A model generated the notes under the pieces. The model was given only the letters and a program-made list of their open reading frames with translations. It was not told the DNA's origin and did no database searches. From Desulfuromonadaceae bacterium (GTDB lineage: Bacteria; Desulfobacterota; Desulfuromonadia; Geobacterales; Pseudopelobacteraceae): DNA of 64,000 bases. The DNA lies in assembly GCA_028712075.1 (NCBI GenBank), contig JAQTQX010000006.1:107013-171012 (forward strand), in the 5' to 3' direction. Below are positions 11,277 through 19,074 of this stretch, one piece after another; the stretch's first letter is position 1; each line of letters opens with the position of its first letter. A program made the position numbers and the translations under genes.

Positions 11277-11665
11277 TAGGATTACTGCTTGTTACCCATG
11301 CCGGTCTGGCGACTGCGTTACAGCAGTCGGCAGAAATGATAGTTGGATCCATCGAGTGCTGTGCTGTCGTGGAGGTTGCCCCTGATGAACAGGCTGATAC
11401 CATCATGGCCCGTGTAGTCGCTGCGGTTGAAGCGGTACAACAGGATGGTGCGATCATAATGACGGATCTTTTTGGCGGTACGCCCTCGAATATGGCGATG
11501 TCGTTTCTGAAAGAAGGGTGCGTTGAAGTTGTCACCGGAGTAAATCTGCCCATGTTGATAGAGTTTTGTTCACGCCGCGAACGTATGGCAGTTGCAGATC
11601 TTGCGGCCAATCTGCAAAAAATCGGCCGCGAGGGGATTGTCGTCGCCGGTGAATTGTTGAAATGA
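11273..11665 (+). CDS. PTS EIIA component, mannose family (regulatory)
   Basis: 130 residues, a complete EIIA-Man domain. The phosphorylatable histidine is His9 in LLLVTHAGLA, and the family motif MTDLFGGTPSN lies near residue 62. No EIIB, EIIC or EIID gene is present, so the phosphate taken from HPr has no visible sugar transporter to go to. A purely regulatory role is therefore inferred. It overlaps rapZ by four bases and lies 32 bases before HPr. Confidence 0.92.
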   Translation: MIGLLLVTHAGLATALQQSAEMIVGSIECCAVVEVAPDEQADTIMARVVAAVEAVQQDGAIIMTDLFGGTPSNMAMSFLKEGCVEVVTGVNLPMLIEFCSRRERMAVADLAANLQKIGREGIVVAGELLK

Positions 11666-11697
11666 GTGCAGCCGTACAATCAAGAGGACTTTGATCT

Positions 11698-11964
11698 ATG
11701 CTCCAGAAAGAATATGTTATAGTCAACAAACTCGGCTTGCACGCGCGGGCATCTGCCCTGTTGGTCAAGACGACCAGCCGCTTTAGTTCTGATATAAAGC
11801 TCGCCAGGGAAAACGTTGAAGTCAATGGGAAGAGCATTATGGGCATCATGATGCTGGCCGCCTCGAAGGGAACCTCAGTTCGCCTTTCTGTTGAAGGGAG
11901 TGATGAAGCCGAGGCGTTTCAGATTATTGGCGATCTGATCGCGGACGGGTTCGGGGAGGAATGA
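11698..11964 (+). CDS. ptsH: Phosphocarrier protein HPr
   Basis: 88-residue HPr. Both regulatory sites are present: His15 in KLGLHARAS (phosphorylated by enzyme I) and Ser46 in VNGKSIMGIMML (target of HprK). It can therefore integrate PEP-driven and ATP-driven phosphorylation. AGAGGA lies upstream of the ATG. It is followed after one base by ptsI. Confidence 0.97.
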   Translation: MLQKEYVIVNKLGLHARASALLVKTTSRFSSDIKLARENVEVNGKSIMGIMMLAASKGTSVRLSVEGSDEAEAFQIIGDLIADGFGEE

Positions 11965-11965
11965 T

Positions 11966-13705
11966 ATGAAAACCTTTTCAGGGATCGCGGCGTCACCCGG
12001 GATTGCCATGGGAAGGCTCTGTATTATTGATCGCCAAAATGTTGCCGTTGCCGAGCGCTTAGTCCCTTTGGAAACGGTCAGTCATGAAACCGAGCGCTTG
12101 TGCCAGGCGATTGAACATACCCGTATTGAACTGGAACAGCTTAAAACCCGACTTGCCACAGCGAATGGCGAAGAACACCTCTTCTTTATCGAAACCCACC
12201 TGATGATTCTGGCTGACGAACGTCTTGTAACCGAGACAACGGATATTATTCGAACCGGCCTGATTAATGCAGAAGGCGCATTGCGCCGTATTTTACACCG
12301 CTACCGGGAAACTTTTGCCGCCATGGATGACCCGTATCTTCGCGAACGCATCTGCGATGTCGAGACGGTTATCGAAAGGGTACTGCACAGCATGAGTGGT
12401 GAGCAGTCCGAGGCGCTGCCGCAGCAGGAGGGGCAATTGATCATCGCGGCTCGCGATTTTTCGCCGGCGGATATGCTGCAGATCGATCGCGGACATGTTC
12501 TTGCCATAGTCACCGAAATTGGCGGGCGTACATCGCATACGGCCATTCTTGCGCGTGCGCTTGATCTTCCTGCCGTAATGGGTGTTGATGGCATCACAGA
12601 CGCACTGATTGATGGATCTGCTGTTATTGTCGATGGTTTGTCAGGAACAGTCATTGTTGATCCTGATAAGGAAACATTCCAGAAATTACTCCGTAGCAAG
12701 CATCGCTACGAGTATAACGAACGGGAGCTGCTTAAAACGGCTCCGTTACCGGCGATTACACTTGATGGCCATGAAATGCATCTGCGCGGAAATGTGGAAA
12801 TTCCCGAGGAGGGGGCCTCAATTTTACGGCATGGCGGAAGCGGCGTCGGTCTGTACCGCACCGAAATGCTCTTTATGAACCGCCCCAACATGCCTGATGA
12901 AGAAGAACAACTGGCGACCTACCGTGCCATGCAGCAGGCGATAGCGCCATTCCCGCTTACCATCCGCACGCTTGATGTTGGCGGCGACAAACTACTGGAG
13001 GGGATGGATAATTCTGAAACGAATCCTGCACTTGGTATGCGGGCGATCCGTTTGTCTCTGAGCATGCCTGACGAATTCAAAACACAGTTGCGGGCAATTC
13101 TGCGGACCACTGCCGGCGGGCCGGTCAGGATCATGTTCCCTATGATTTCCGGCATGGAAGAGGTCAGGATAGCCAAGGCGCTCTTGGAAGTGGTCAAACG
13201 GGAGCTGAGCTCCACCGGCACCCAATTTGACGATGCGGTCCAGGTTGGTATCATGATTGAAATTCCGGCAGCGGTCACTCTTGCGGACTTGATGGCGCGT
13301 GAAGTTGACTATTTCAGTGTCGGTACCAATGATCTAATCCAGTACATTCTGGCGATTGATCGCAGTAACGAACAGCTGTCACATATGTACCAACCGCTCC
13401 ACCCTGCGGTGTTGAGGTCGCTGCGCCGGATTGTTCAGGCGGCACACGGCGCTGGAATTCCGGCTTGTCTCTGCGGAGAAATGGCTGGTGATCCCCTGTA
13501 TCTGCCAGTGCTACTCGGGCTCGGTTTTGATGAGCTTTCCATGGGTGCAGGGTCGATTCTGCGTGTGAAACAGATGCTCCGTCGTTGCACCATGGATCGG
13601 GCGACAAGAATTGCTGAAGGGTGCTTTGCTTTTTCGACCGCTGCGGAAGTTGAACAGTATCTTCTGTCTCAGTATTCGCTCGATTCAGATGAAAGAATTG
13701 ACTGA
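11966..13705 (+). CDS. ptsI: PTS enzyme I (PEP-protein phosphotransferase)
   Basis: Transfers phosphate from PEP to HPr. 579 residues: an HPr-binding N domain, the phosphohistidine domain with His191 in GGRTSHTAILAR, and the PEP-binding TIM barrel, with the catalytic Cys in ACLCGEMAGDP near residue 508. GAGGA precedes the ATG. Together with HPr, EIIA, HprK and RapZ it forms a PTS without a permease. It overlaps the prepilin peptidase start by one base (TGATG), so the pilus gene may be read from the same transcript. Confidence 0.97.
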   Translation: MKTFSGIAASPGIAMGRLCIIDRQNVAVAERLVPLETVSHETERLCQAIEHTRIELEQLKTRLATANGEEHLFFIETHLMILADERLVTETTDIIRTGLINAEGALRRILHRYRETFAAMDDPYLRERICDVETVIERVLHSMSGEQSEALPQQEGQLIIAARDFSPADMLQIDRGHVLAIVTEIGGRTSHTAILARALDLPAVMGVDGITDALIDGSAVIVDGLSGTVIVDPDKETFQKLLRSKHRYEYNERELLKTAPLPAITLDGHEMHLRGNVEIPEEGASILRHGGSGVGLYRTEMLFMNRPNMPDEEEQLATYRAMQQAIAPFPLTIRTLDVGGDKLLEGMDNSETNPALGMRAIRLSLSMPDEFKTQLRAILRTTAGGPVRIMFPMISGMEEVRIAKALLEVVKRELSSTGTQFDDAVQVGIMIEIPAAVTLADLMAREVDYFSVGTNDLIQYILAIDRSNEQLSHMYQPLHPAVLRSLRRIVQAAHGAGIPACLCGEMAGDPLYLPVLLGLGFDELSMGAGSILRVKQMLRRCTMDRATRIAEGCFAFSTAAEVEQYLLSQYSLDSDERID

Positions 13706-14493
13706 TGACGCCAACGGAACTACTCCCTTGTTTTGTTTTTTTGTTCGGTTTGGTGGTTGGCTCCTTTCTTAATGTCTGCATCTATCGCCTGCCGAAAGAC
13801 GAGTCGGTCGTGTTTCCTCCTTCCCATTGTCCTCACTGCTCCTATGCAATACGTTGGTATGATAATATTCCGCTGCTGAGCTATCTGTTTCTGCGGGGAA
13901 GGTGTCGTGGTTGCGGAACCCTAATATCCCTGCAGTACCCGCTGGTTGAGCTGCTGAATGGGGCGTTGGCGCTGCTGCTGTTCCTTCGTTTTGGCCCCAC
14001 GCGTGCGTTTGCCGCGCTGTTTTTGCTCTGTTCGGCACTGCTGGTGATTACCTTTATCGATATTGAACACCAGATTATTCCCGATGAAATATCATTGCCA
14101 GGTATCGTGGTCGGATTTGTTCTGTCATTTTTTCTGAGAGGCCACTCCTGGTTGAATTCACTGCTCGGTATTCTGCTTGGCGGAGGGGTGCTGCTGCTGG
14201 TTGCCTGGTTGTATCACCGTCTGACCGGCAAGGATGGCATGGGTGGGGGTGATATCAAACTGCTGGCAATGCTGGGCGCTTTTCTGGGGTGGAAGGCTGT
14301 GCCGTTCATTATCTTTGCCAGTTCACTGCTGGGATCGGTAATCGGTGTTTCCATCATGCTGCTGCAGAAAAAAGATAGCAAGCTGGCAATTCCATTTGGT
14401 CCCTACCTGGCTTTCGGAGCTGTGCTGTATATTTTTTACGGGAAACCGCTCATTAACTGGTATCTCGGGCTGAGCGGTTTTTATCCCGGTTAG
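13705..14493 (+). CDS. pilD: Prepilin peptidase / N-methyltransferase
   Basis: Polytopic inner-membrane aspartic protease that removes the leader of type IV prepilins and methylates the new N terminus. 262 residues: an N-terminal domain with two CxxC pairs (CPHC and CRGC, about residues 35-72), then membrane helices. The catalytic aspartates are in FIDIEHQIIPD and in GGGDIKLLAMLGAF. Its substrates in this window are the four minor pilins at 24.3-27.0 kb, each with G-F-[ST]-L-I-E or a related leader. Major pilin pilA is not in the window. Confidence 0.95.
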   Translation: MTPTELLPCFVFLFGLVVGSFLNVCIYRLPKDESVVFPPSHCPHCSYAIRWYDNIPLLSYLFLRGRCRGCGTLISLQYPLVELLNGALALLLFLRFGPTRAFAALFLLCSALLVITFIDIEHQIIPDEISLPGIVVGFVLSFFLRGHSWLNSLLGILLGGGVLLLVAWLYHRLTGKDGMGGGDIKLLAMLGAFLGWKAVPFIIFASSLLGSVIGVSIMLLQKKDSKLAIPFGPYLAFGAVLYIFYGKPLINWYLGLSGFYPG

Positions 14494-14502
14494 GTAGATG
14501 AC

Positions 14503-15999
14503 ATGATTCGCTACCGCCCCGGTCTGACCGTATCAATTCTGGCTTTTCTCGGCCTGTTGCTGATAACGACCTGGCTTCTGTTCAGCCTGCTCGCGTTTAA
14601 AACGGCTGCCAATGATCTTTACGCCCAGAAGGGAGAGCATGCCAGTACGCTGCTCAAGGCTTTTGTCAGTCTGCTTCCCGAAACGCTGCCTATCTACCCT
14701 GAAGGAATAATACCTCCTGATTCAAACGCTTCCCAGTTTATCCAGAAGCTTACCGAAGAGTCGGTCTTTGACCGTTTGACCCTGCTCGATAAAAACGGTC
14801 ATATAATCTTTTCTGCCGGACGGGAAGGGAGTGAACCCTATTCTCCATTTCAAGGCATAACAACAGCTACCGACGGAAGCTATATCAAGCCGGACGGCAG
14901 TGGTATTGTCCATCTGCTCACGATCAAGCAGAACGGAGAGGCCGTTGCCAAAGCCGGGCTACTGATCTCTCTGACTCCGGAGAGAGCCCGCCTTAACCGG
15001 TCTCGTCAAATGCTGACGGCATATTTCATTCTGGATTTCGTGTTGTTGCTCGGCGTCGGTTCCTTTATTCTGACACGTATTGTTGTCCGTCCGATTGACC
15101 GGCTTCTGGCCGCGACGGAAAAGATAACCGGCGGGCAGTATGGTCACCGGCTCAATATTTCCGGGAGTGCTGAGCTTGCCCGCCTGGCAGCTGCGTTTAA
15201 CGAGATGGCGTCAGCGCTCTTCAGCAAGGACCGTCAGGTCGCTGATCAGGTTGCTGCTCTGGAAAAGGCGAACAATGACCTGCGCGAAGCCCGGGAGGAA
15301 ACGCTCCGTACGGAAAAAATGGCGTCCATCGGGCTGTTGGCTGCCGGTATGGCACATGAAATCGGAACCCCGCTCGCGTCAATTATGGGCTATGCAGAAC
15401 TTACGGCATCGGAACTGCCTGATAACGATATCATACAGGATTACGCCCGGCGTATCGCGAGTGACTCTTCTCGAATCGACCGGATTGTGCGGGGGCTGCT
15501 CGATTTTTCCCGGCCACGCTCAACCGGCTGTGACAACGCTGACGTACGGGATGTTATTGGCGCAACACTTGATCTTCTCTCCCAGCAGGGTGCTTTCAAT
15601 CAGATAACAATTTCTTCGGAATTTGATGATGGGGCATTGCTGGCCCAATGCGACGAGCATCAGCTCCAGCAGGTACTTATCAATCTGCTACTTAACAGCT
15701 GTGATGCAACAGTATCGGGGGGAACCATTACGGTCCGGGCCCGACGGGATGGGCCCGATGCCTGCCTCGACGTGATAGACGATGGTGCAGGTATTACAGA
15801 AGAGTCCTTGAAGCATATCTTTGATCCGTTTTTTACCACCAAACAGCCTGGCAAGGGCACAGGACTGGGGCTGGCCATTTCAGCGCGCATTGTAGAGGGT
15901 TTCGGCGGCGGTATTACAGTCTCAAGCCGAGTTGGCTTCGGGAGTTGTTTTACTGTCCGTCTACCGTCTGCAGATCTAGACGAAGGGGGTGTATCGTGA
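14503..15999 (+). CDS. Membrane sensor histidine kinase with HAMP domain
   Basis: 498 residues: TM1 (about 10-32), a periplasmic sensor region (~33-165) with no domain I recognise, TM2 (about 168-190), HAMP (~190-245), a short coiled coil, HisKA with the phospho-accepting His285 in MAHEIGTPLASIMGY, and HATPase_c (DGAGI, GTGLGLAI, ending FTVRLP). It overlaps the sigma-54 activator that follows by GTGA, so the two form a cognate pair. The position beside prepilin peptidase and the pilus genes suggests a role in pilus or surface control; the signal sensed is unknown. Confidence 0.93.
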   Translation: MIRYRPGLTVSILAFLGLLLITTWLLFSLLAFKTAANDLYAQKGEHASTLLKAFVSLLPETLPIYPEGIIPPDSNASQFIQKLTEESVFDRLTLLDKNGHIIFSAGREGSEPYSPFQGITTATDGSYIKPDGSGIVHLLTIKQNGEAVAKAGLLISLTPERARLNRSRQMLTAYFILDFVLLLGVGSFILTRIVVRPIDRLLAATEKITGGQYGHRLNISGSAELARLAAAFNEMASALFSKDRQVADQVAALEKANNDLREAREETLRTEKMASIGLLAAGMAHEIGTPLASIMGYAELTASELPDNDIIQDYARRIASDSSRIDRIVRGLLDFSRPRSTGCDNADVRDVIGATLDLLSQQGAFNQITISSEFDDGALLAQCDEHQLQQVLINLLLNSCDATVSGGTITVRARRDGPDACLDVIDDGAGITEESLKHIFDPFFTTKQPGKGTGLGLAISARIVEGFGGGITVSSRVGFGSCFTVRLPSADLDEGGVS

Positions 16000-17363
16000 G
16001 CAACAGCCAGCATGTCCTTGTTATTGATGATGAAGAAAACTTGCGCCACCTGCTGTCAGTCATGCTGGCCCGCCAGGGGTACCGCGTCACCTGTGCCGAA
16101 CATGGCGAAGTTGGTTTGGCCCGGCTTTCAGATACCGTTTTTGACTACATTCTGTGTGACATTCGGATGCCGGAAATGGATGGCCCGTCGTTTTTGCTCC
16201 GGGCGCTGGAGAGTCATGTTACCGCTCCGATTATCATGATGTCGGCCTACGGTTCTGTGGAAACGGCGATATCCTGCATGAAACAGGGGGCGTACGATTT
16301 TATTTCCAAGCCGTTCAAAAAAGATGAAATTATCATGGTGCTTAAAAAAGCGGAAGAGCGGGAGCGGCTCAAGGAAGAGAACCGACACCTGCGTGACACG
16401 GCTGCTGGACAGTTCGTGTATAGCGGCATCTTGAGCCGCACTCCGCAGATGCAGGAAATTTTCAGCCAGATTCGCAGAGTTGCCGATCTGAAAACCACTG
16501 TTCTTGTGCTCGGTGAATCCGGAACCGGCAAGGAGCTGGTCGCCCGGGCGCTTCACCAGAATAGTTCTCGGGCGGAGGGCCCTTTTGTTGCGGTAAATTG
16601 CGGGGCGATACCGCATAATCTGCTTGAAAGTGAACTGTTTGGACATGTCAAAGGTGCCTTTACCGATGCGTCCAGTGACAAGTCTGGCCTGTTTGAACAG
16701 GCTGATGGCGGCACGCTTTTTCTTGATGAAATTGCCGAAATGCCACTTGCCCTGCAGGTCAAGCTGCTACGGGTACTGCAGGAGGGTGAAATCAGACGGG
16801 TAGGGGGCTCCTCTGACAGTAAAGTCAAAGTCAGGGTGGTTTCTGCCACGGCGCGTGATCTCTCTGCAGATGTCGCCGCCGGGCGTTTTCGGGAGGATCT
16901 CTACTTTCGGCTGAACGTGTTTTGCCTTGAGCTGCCGCCGCTTCGCGAGCGGATGGAGGACATTCCTCTGCTTGCGGAACATTTTCTGAAGCGTCATGGA
17001 CGTTGCGAAGGTCAGCTGCCACGTATTGAACCACGTGTGATGCGCAGTCTGATGGCACATCGCTGGCCGGGTAACGTTCGTGAGCTTGAAAATGCTATTG
17101 AGCGTGCCTGTATTTTGTGTGAAAACGGTTCCATCACCCCCTCCTGTCTTCCTACTTCAATCCGTGCCGTTGACGACGTTGAACTGCCCGTGCCGCCTGA
17201 TGGTGAAAATCTTTCCATAAAAAAGGCTGAAAATACCATTGAACGCGAATTGATTCGCAAAGCACTTGCAAAAACCGGCGGTAATCGCTCACATGCGGCA
17301 AAAATACTTGAAATCAGCCATCGTTCACTGCTTTACAAACTCAAGGAATATGGCATAGAGTAG
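15996..17363 (+). CDS. NtrC-family sigma-54 response regulator
   Basis: 455 residues from GTG 15996, chosen because GAAGGGGG lies just upstream and translation then begins at the receiver domain; a longer reading from 15945 lies inside the kinase gene. Receiver domain (about 8-120) with Asp55 in [15 protein letters not shown]+ domain with Walker A GESGTGKE and Walker [11 protein letters not shown]-terminal Fis-type helix-turn-helix ([20 protein letters not shown]). The sigma-54-contact loop at 220-225 reads GAFTDA instead of GAFTGA. It is a plausible activator of the sigma-54 promoter at 18393, 1 kb downstream. Confidence 0.95.
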   Translation: MSNSQHVLVIDDEENLRHLLSVMLARQGYRVTCAEHGEVGLARLSDTVFDYILCDIRMPEMDGPSFLLRALESHVTAPIIMMSAYGSVETAISCMKQGAYDFISKPFKKDEIIMVLKKAEERERLKEENRHLRDTAAGQFVYSGILSRTPQMQEIFSQIRRVADLKTTVLVLGESGTGKELVARALHQNSSRAEGPFVAVNCGAIPHNLLESELFGHVKGAFTDASSDKSGLFEQADGGTLFLDEIAEMPLALQVKLLRVLQEGEIRRVGGSSDSKVKVRVVSATARDLSADVAAGRFREDLYFRLNVFCLELPPLRERMEDIPLLAEHFLKRHGRCEGQLPRIEPRVMRSLMAHRWPGNVRELENAIERACILCENGSITPSCLPTSIRAVDDVELPVPPDGENLSIKKAENTIERELIRKALAKTGGNRSHAAKILEISHRSLLYKLKEYGIE

Positions 17364-17393
17364 CCAGCATTCACACAATGAAAGGAATCATCC

Positions 17394-18179
17394 ATGTTGA
17401 AATCATTGCTTATCTGTTTGTTCGTTTCACTGATAGTTTCATCTCCCTCTTTTGCCATGGCCAAGGAAGGATGCGGCGGGGTATGTTCCTCTTGCCACTC
17501 TTTGACAGAAAAAGAGGCGACTGAGCTCCTTAAAAAGACCGGTGTCACCGTTGCCTCCGTCAAACATTCTCCGGCTCGGGGACTTTTTGAACTGCTTGTG
17601 GAAAAGGAGGGACAGAAAGGTATTCTCCTCTTGGACTACGGCAAGAAACATCTGATCCAGGGGATGGTGGTAGACCTTGAAAAACTGGAACCGGTCTCCT
17701 CTCACGAGCAAAAAGCTACACAGCCCAAGCAGAAAACATCGGCGGATGTTACTACTATTCCCGCTCAACATGCGGTTGTCATGGGCAACCCGAAAGGCGC
17801 CAAAAAATTGTATGTATTTACTGATCCCGATTGTCCCTACTGCAGAAAGGGGCATGTCGAGCTGCAGAAGCTTGCCAAAATCGCGCCCGATGTTGCCATA
17901 CACATCATGCTCTTTCCGCTACCGATGCATCCGGCCGCATACGACAAATCCCGAACGGTACTTGAAACAAAGGACCTTGATCTTCTCGATAAGGCGTTTG
18001 AAGGAAAAGATATCCCCAAGCCGACCAAAGAAAGCAGCAAGAAAGCCATTGACGAGATTGTGAAATTTGCCACTGCCAACGGTATTTCCGGGACGCCGAC
18101 CATGGTGATGCCGGATGGTACCATTCAGGTCGGCATGCGTGATGCCGAGACAATGAAGAAGATGCTGGAAGGGAAGTAG
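17394..18179 (+). CDS. DsbC/DsbG-like thiol:disulfide isomerase with an N-terminal CxxCH motif
   Basis: Exported protein of 261 residues with a signal peptide (about 1-23, ending SFAMA). The N-terminal part resembles the DsbC dimerisation domain but begins with GVCSSCHSLTEKEA, which includes CSSCH, the covalent haem c motif. The C-terminal thioredoxin fold has the active site DPDCPYC near residue 146 and the cis-proline in GISGTPT. Expected role: disulfide isomerisation or reduction in the periplasm, useful for multi-Cys proteins such as c-type cytochromes or PilY1. Whether haem is attached is not known. A strong terminator follows. Confidence 0.88.
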   Translation: MLKSLLICLFVSLIVSSPSFAMAKEGCGGVCSSCHSLTEKEATELLKKTGVTVASVKHSPARGLFELLVEKEGQKGILLLDYGKKHLIQGMVVDLEKLEPVSSHEQKATQPKQKTSADVTTIPAQHAVVMGNPKGAKKLYVFTDPDCPYCRKGHVELQKLAKIAPDVAIHIMLFPLPMHPAAYDKSRTVLETKDLDLLDKAFEGKDIPKPTKESSKKAIDEIVKFATANGISGTPTMVMPDGTIQVGMRDAETMKKMLEGK

Positions 18180-18262
18180 GGCACAAAAATGGTACAGTTG
18201 GCAGGGGACGGTCCTGCAGGATGTAAGCAGAGTTTCTTAGAAAAATAATGAGAGCATCTTTT

Positions 18263-18303
18263 GCCCTGTACTATGAAAAAATTGCATAGTACGGGGCTTT
18301 TTT
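18263..18303 (+). terminator. Rho-independent terminator after the DsbC-like gene
   Basis: Thirteen-base arms 18263-18275 and 18285-18297 pair with one G-U; a nine-base A-rich loop separates them and six T follow. It isolates the upstream two-component/DsbC genes from the sigma-54 unit that starts at about 18.4 kb. Confidence 0.92.
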
Positions 18304-18324
18304 GTACCCGGATCATCTGAACAA

Positions 18325-18342
18325 AATTGCGCAGTAGCAATT
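18325..18342. promoter_or_regulatory. Candidate activator-binding palindrome AATTGC-N6-GCAATT
   Basis: Perfect six-base arms at 18325-18330 and 18337-18342 around GCAGTA. It lies about 85 bases upstream of the predicted sigma-54 start site, the usual distance for an enhancer-binding protein. The core TTGC-N6-GCAA recurs three times at 63.4-63.6 kb in front of another sigma-54-like promoter. The bound protein is not known. Confidence 0.6.
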
Positions 18343-18392
18343 GTTGGTAAATTTATGCGTATAAAAACATATAGTTATTCGGTTAAATAGTG

Positions 18393-18408
18393 TGGCACTC
18401 AATTTGCT
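18393..18408 (+). promoter_or_regulatory. Sigma-54 (-24/-12) promoter of the pilY1/minor-pilin unit
   Basis: TGGCAC at 18393-18398, five bases, then TTGCT at 18404-18408. GG and GC are ten bases apart, exactly as sigma-54 requires, and almost all other consensus positions match. The predicted start site is near 18419, about 57 bases before the first gene. Confidence 0.85.
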
Positions 18409-18475
18409 TATAATGATCCGAACGTTGAACGCTTGGCAGATATTCCGTTGCTAATCCATCCTGGAAGGGGAAGAA

Positions 18476-19012
18476 ATGAGTTACTCGTCTGAACAGGAGA
18501 AAGAGTTCTCTGATATCGAGCTGTGCTACAAGGCGATGGGGCTTTCATTCAGCGATAATCCGGAGCAGGTGGAGAAAACTTACCGGAAACTGAAGGAAGA
18601 ATATGGGCGTGCCTTGCGCTCTGCGGACCAGGTTGGTCGAAGCGCTGCGGCAGAAAACCTGAAACAGCTTGAAGAGCTTTTTGCAACTATAACGGGATCG
18701 CTTATTTACAAGGATTACGCTCGTGAGTATGAAAAATATAAAGCCCTGAAAGCTGAACAGCAGGCGGAACGTGGCAAAAAACAAAAGCAACCGACAGTCA
18801 AGGAAGCGCTGGTTAACTGCCCATATTGCCACAAGCCGATTGCTTCAAAGATGAAAGTCTGCATTTATTGCCATGGCAAGATTTTGACTCCGATGGAGAA
18901 GGCCATGGCGAAGGTGTTTTCGACAAGAAATCTTATCATTGCAACGGTTGTTGTCGTGCTGATTATTGCAGGAGTGGTTATTTATTCAAATCCTCAGATG
19001 TTGAAGTGGTAA
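18476..19012 (+). CDS. J-like/zinc-ribbon tail-anchored membrane protein, function unknown
   Basis: 178 residues. The first ~85 are helical and resemble a divergent J-like domain (AMGLSFSDNPEQVEKTYRKL is reminiscent of DnaJ helix I/II) but I see no HPD triad. Then a basic linker, a zinc-ribbon-like pair CPYC...CIYC (about 113-132), and one C-terminal membrane helix (about 150-170). That arrangement suggests a tail anchor with a cytoplasmic body. It is the first gene of the sigma-54 unit that continues into pilY1, so a role in pilus assembly or export quality control is inferred from position only. GGAAGGGGAAG precedes the ATG. Confidence 0.8.
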   Translation: MSYSSEQEKEFSDIELCYKAMGLSFSDNPEQVEKTYRKLKEEYGRALRSADQVGRSAAAENLKQLEELFATITGSLIYKDYAREYEKYKALKAEQQAERGKKQKQPTVKEALVNCPYCHKPIASKMKVCIYCHGKILTPMEKAMAKVFSTRNLIIATVVVVLIIAGVVIYSNPQMLKW

Positions 19013-19074
19013 ACAGGGCAACTTTTGAGTAGAGGTGTTTGCTGTTAGTTTCACTTGCTTGTGGAGGCTTTATC

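Noticed and set aside
15945..15995. Upstream start for the sigma-54 activator
   Set aside because: It lies within the kinase gene and adds Cys/Arg-rich residues before the receiver domain; the GTG at 15996 has a strong ribosome site.
18180..18475. Possible cyclic-di-GMP (GEMM) riboswitch before the pilus-tip unit, common in Geobacter
   Set aside because: I looked for the conserved GEMM core (GCAAA..C and GGUAGCGGGG-like segments) here and in other intergenic gaps and saw none; the hairpin at 18263 is a plain terminator.
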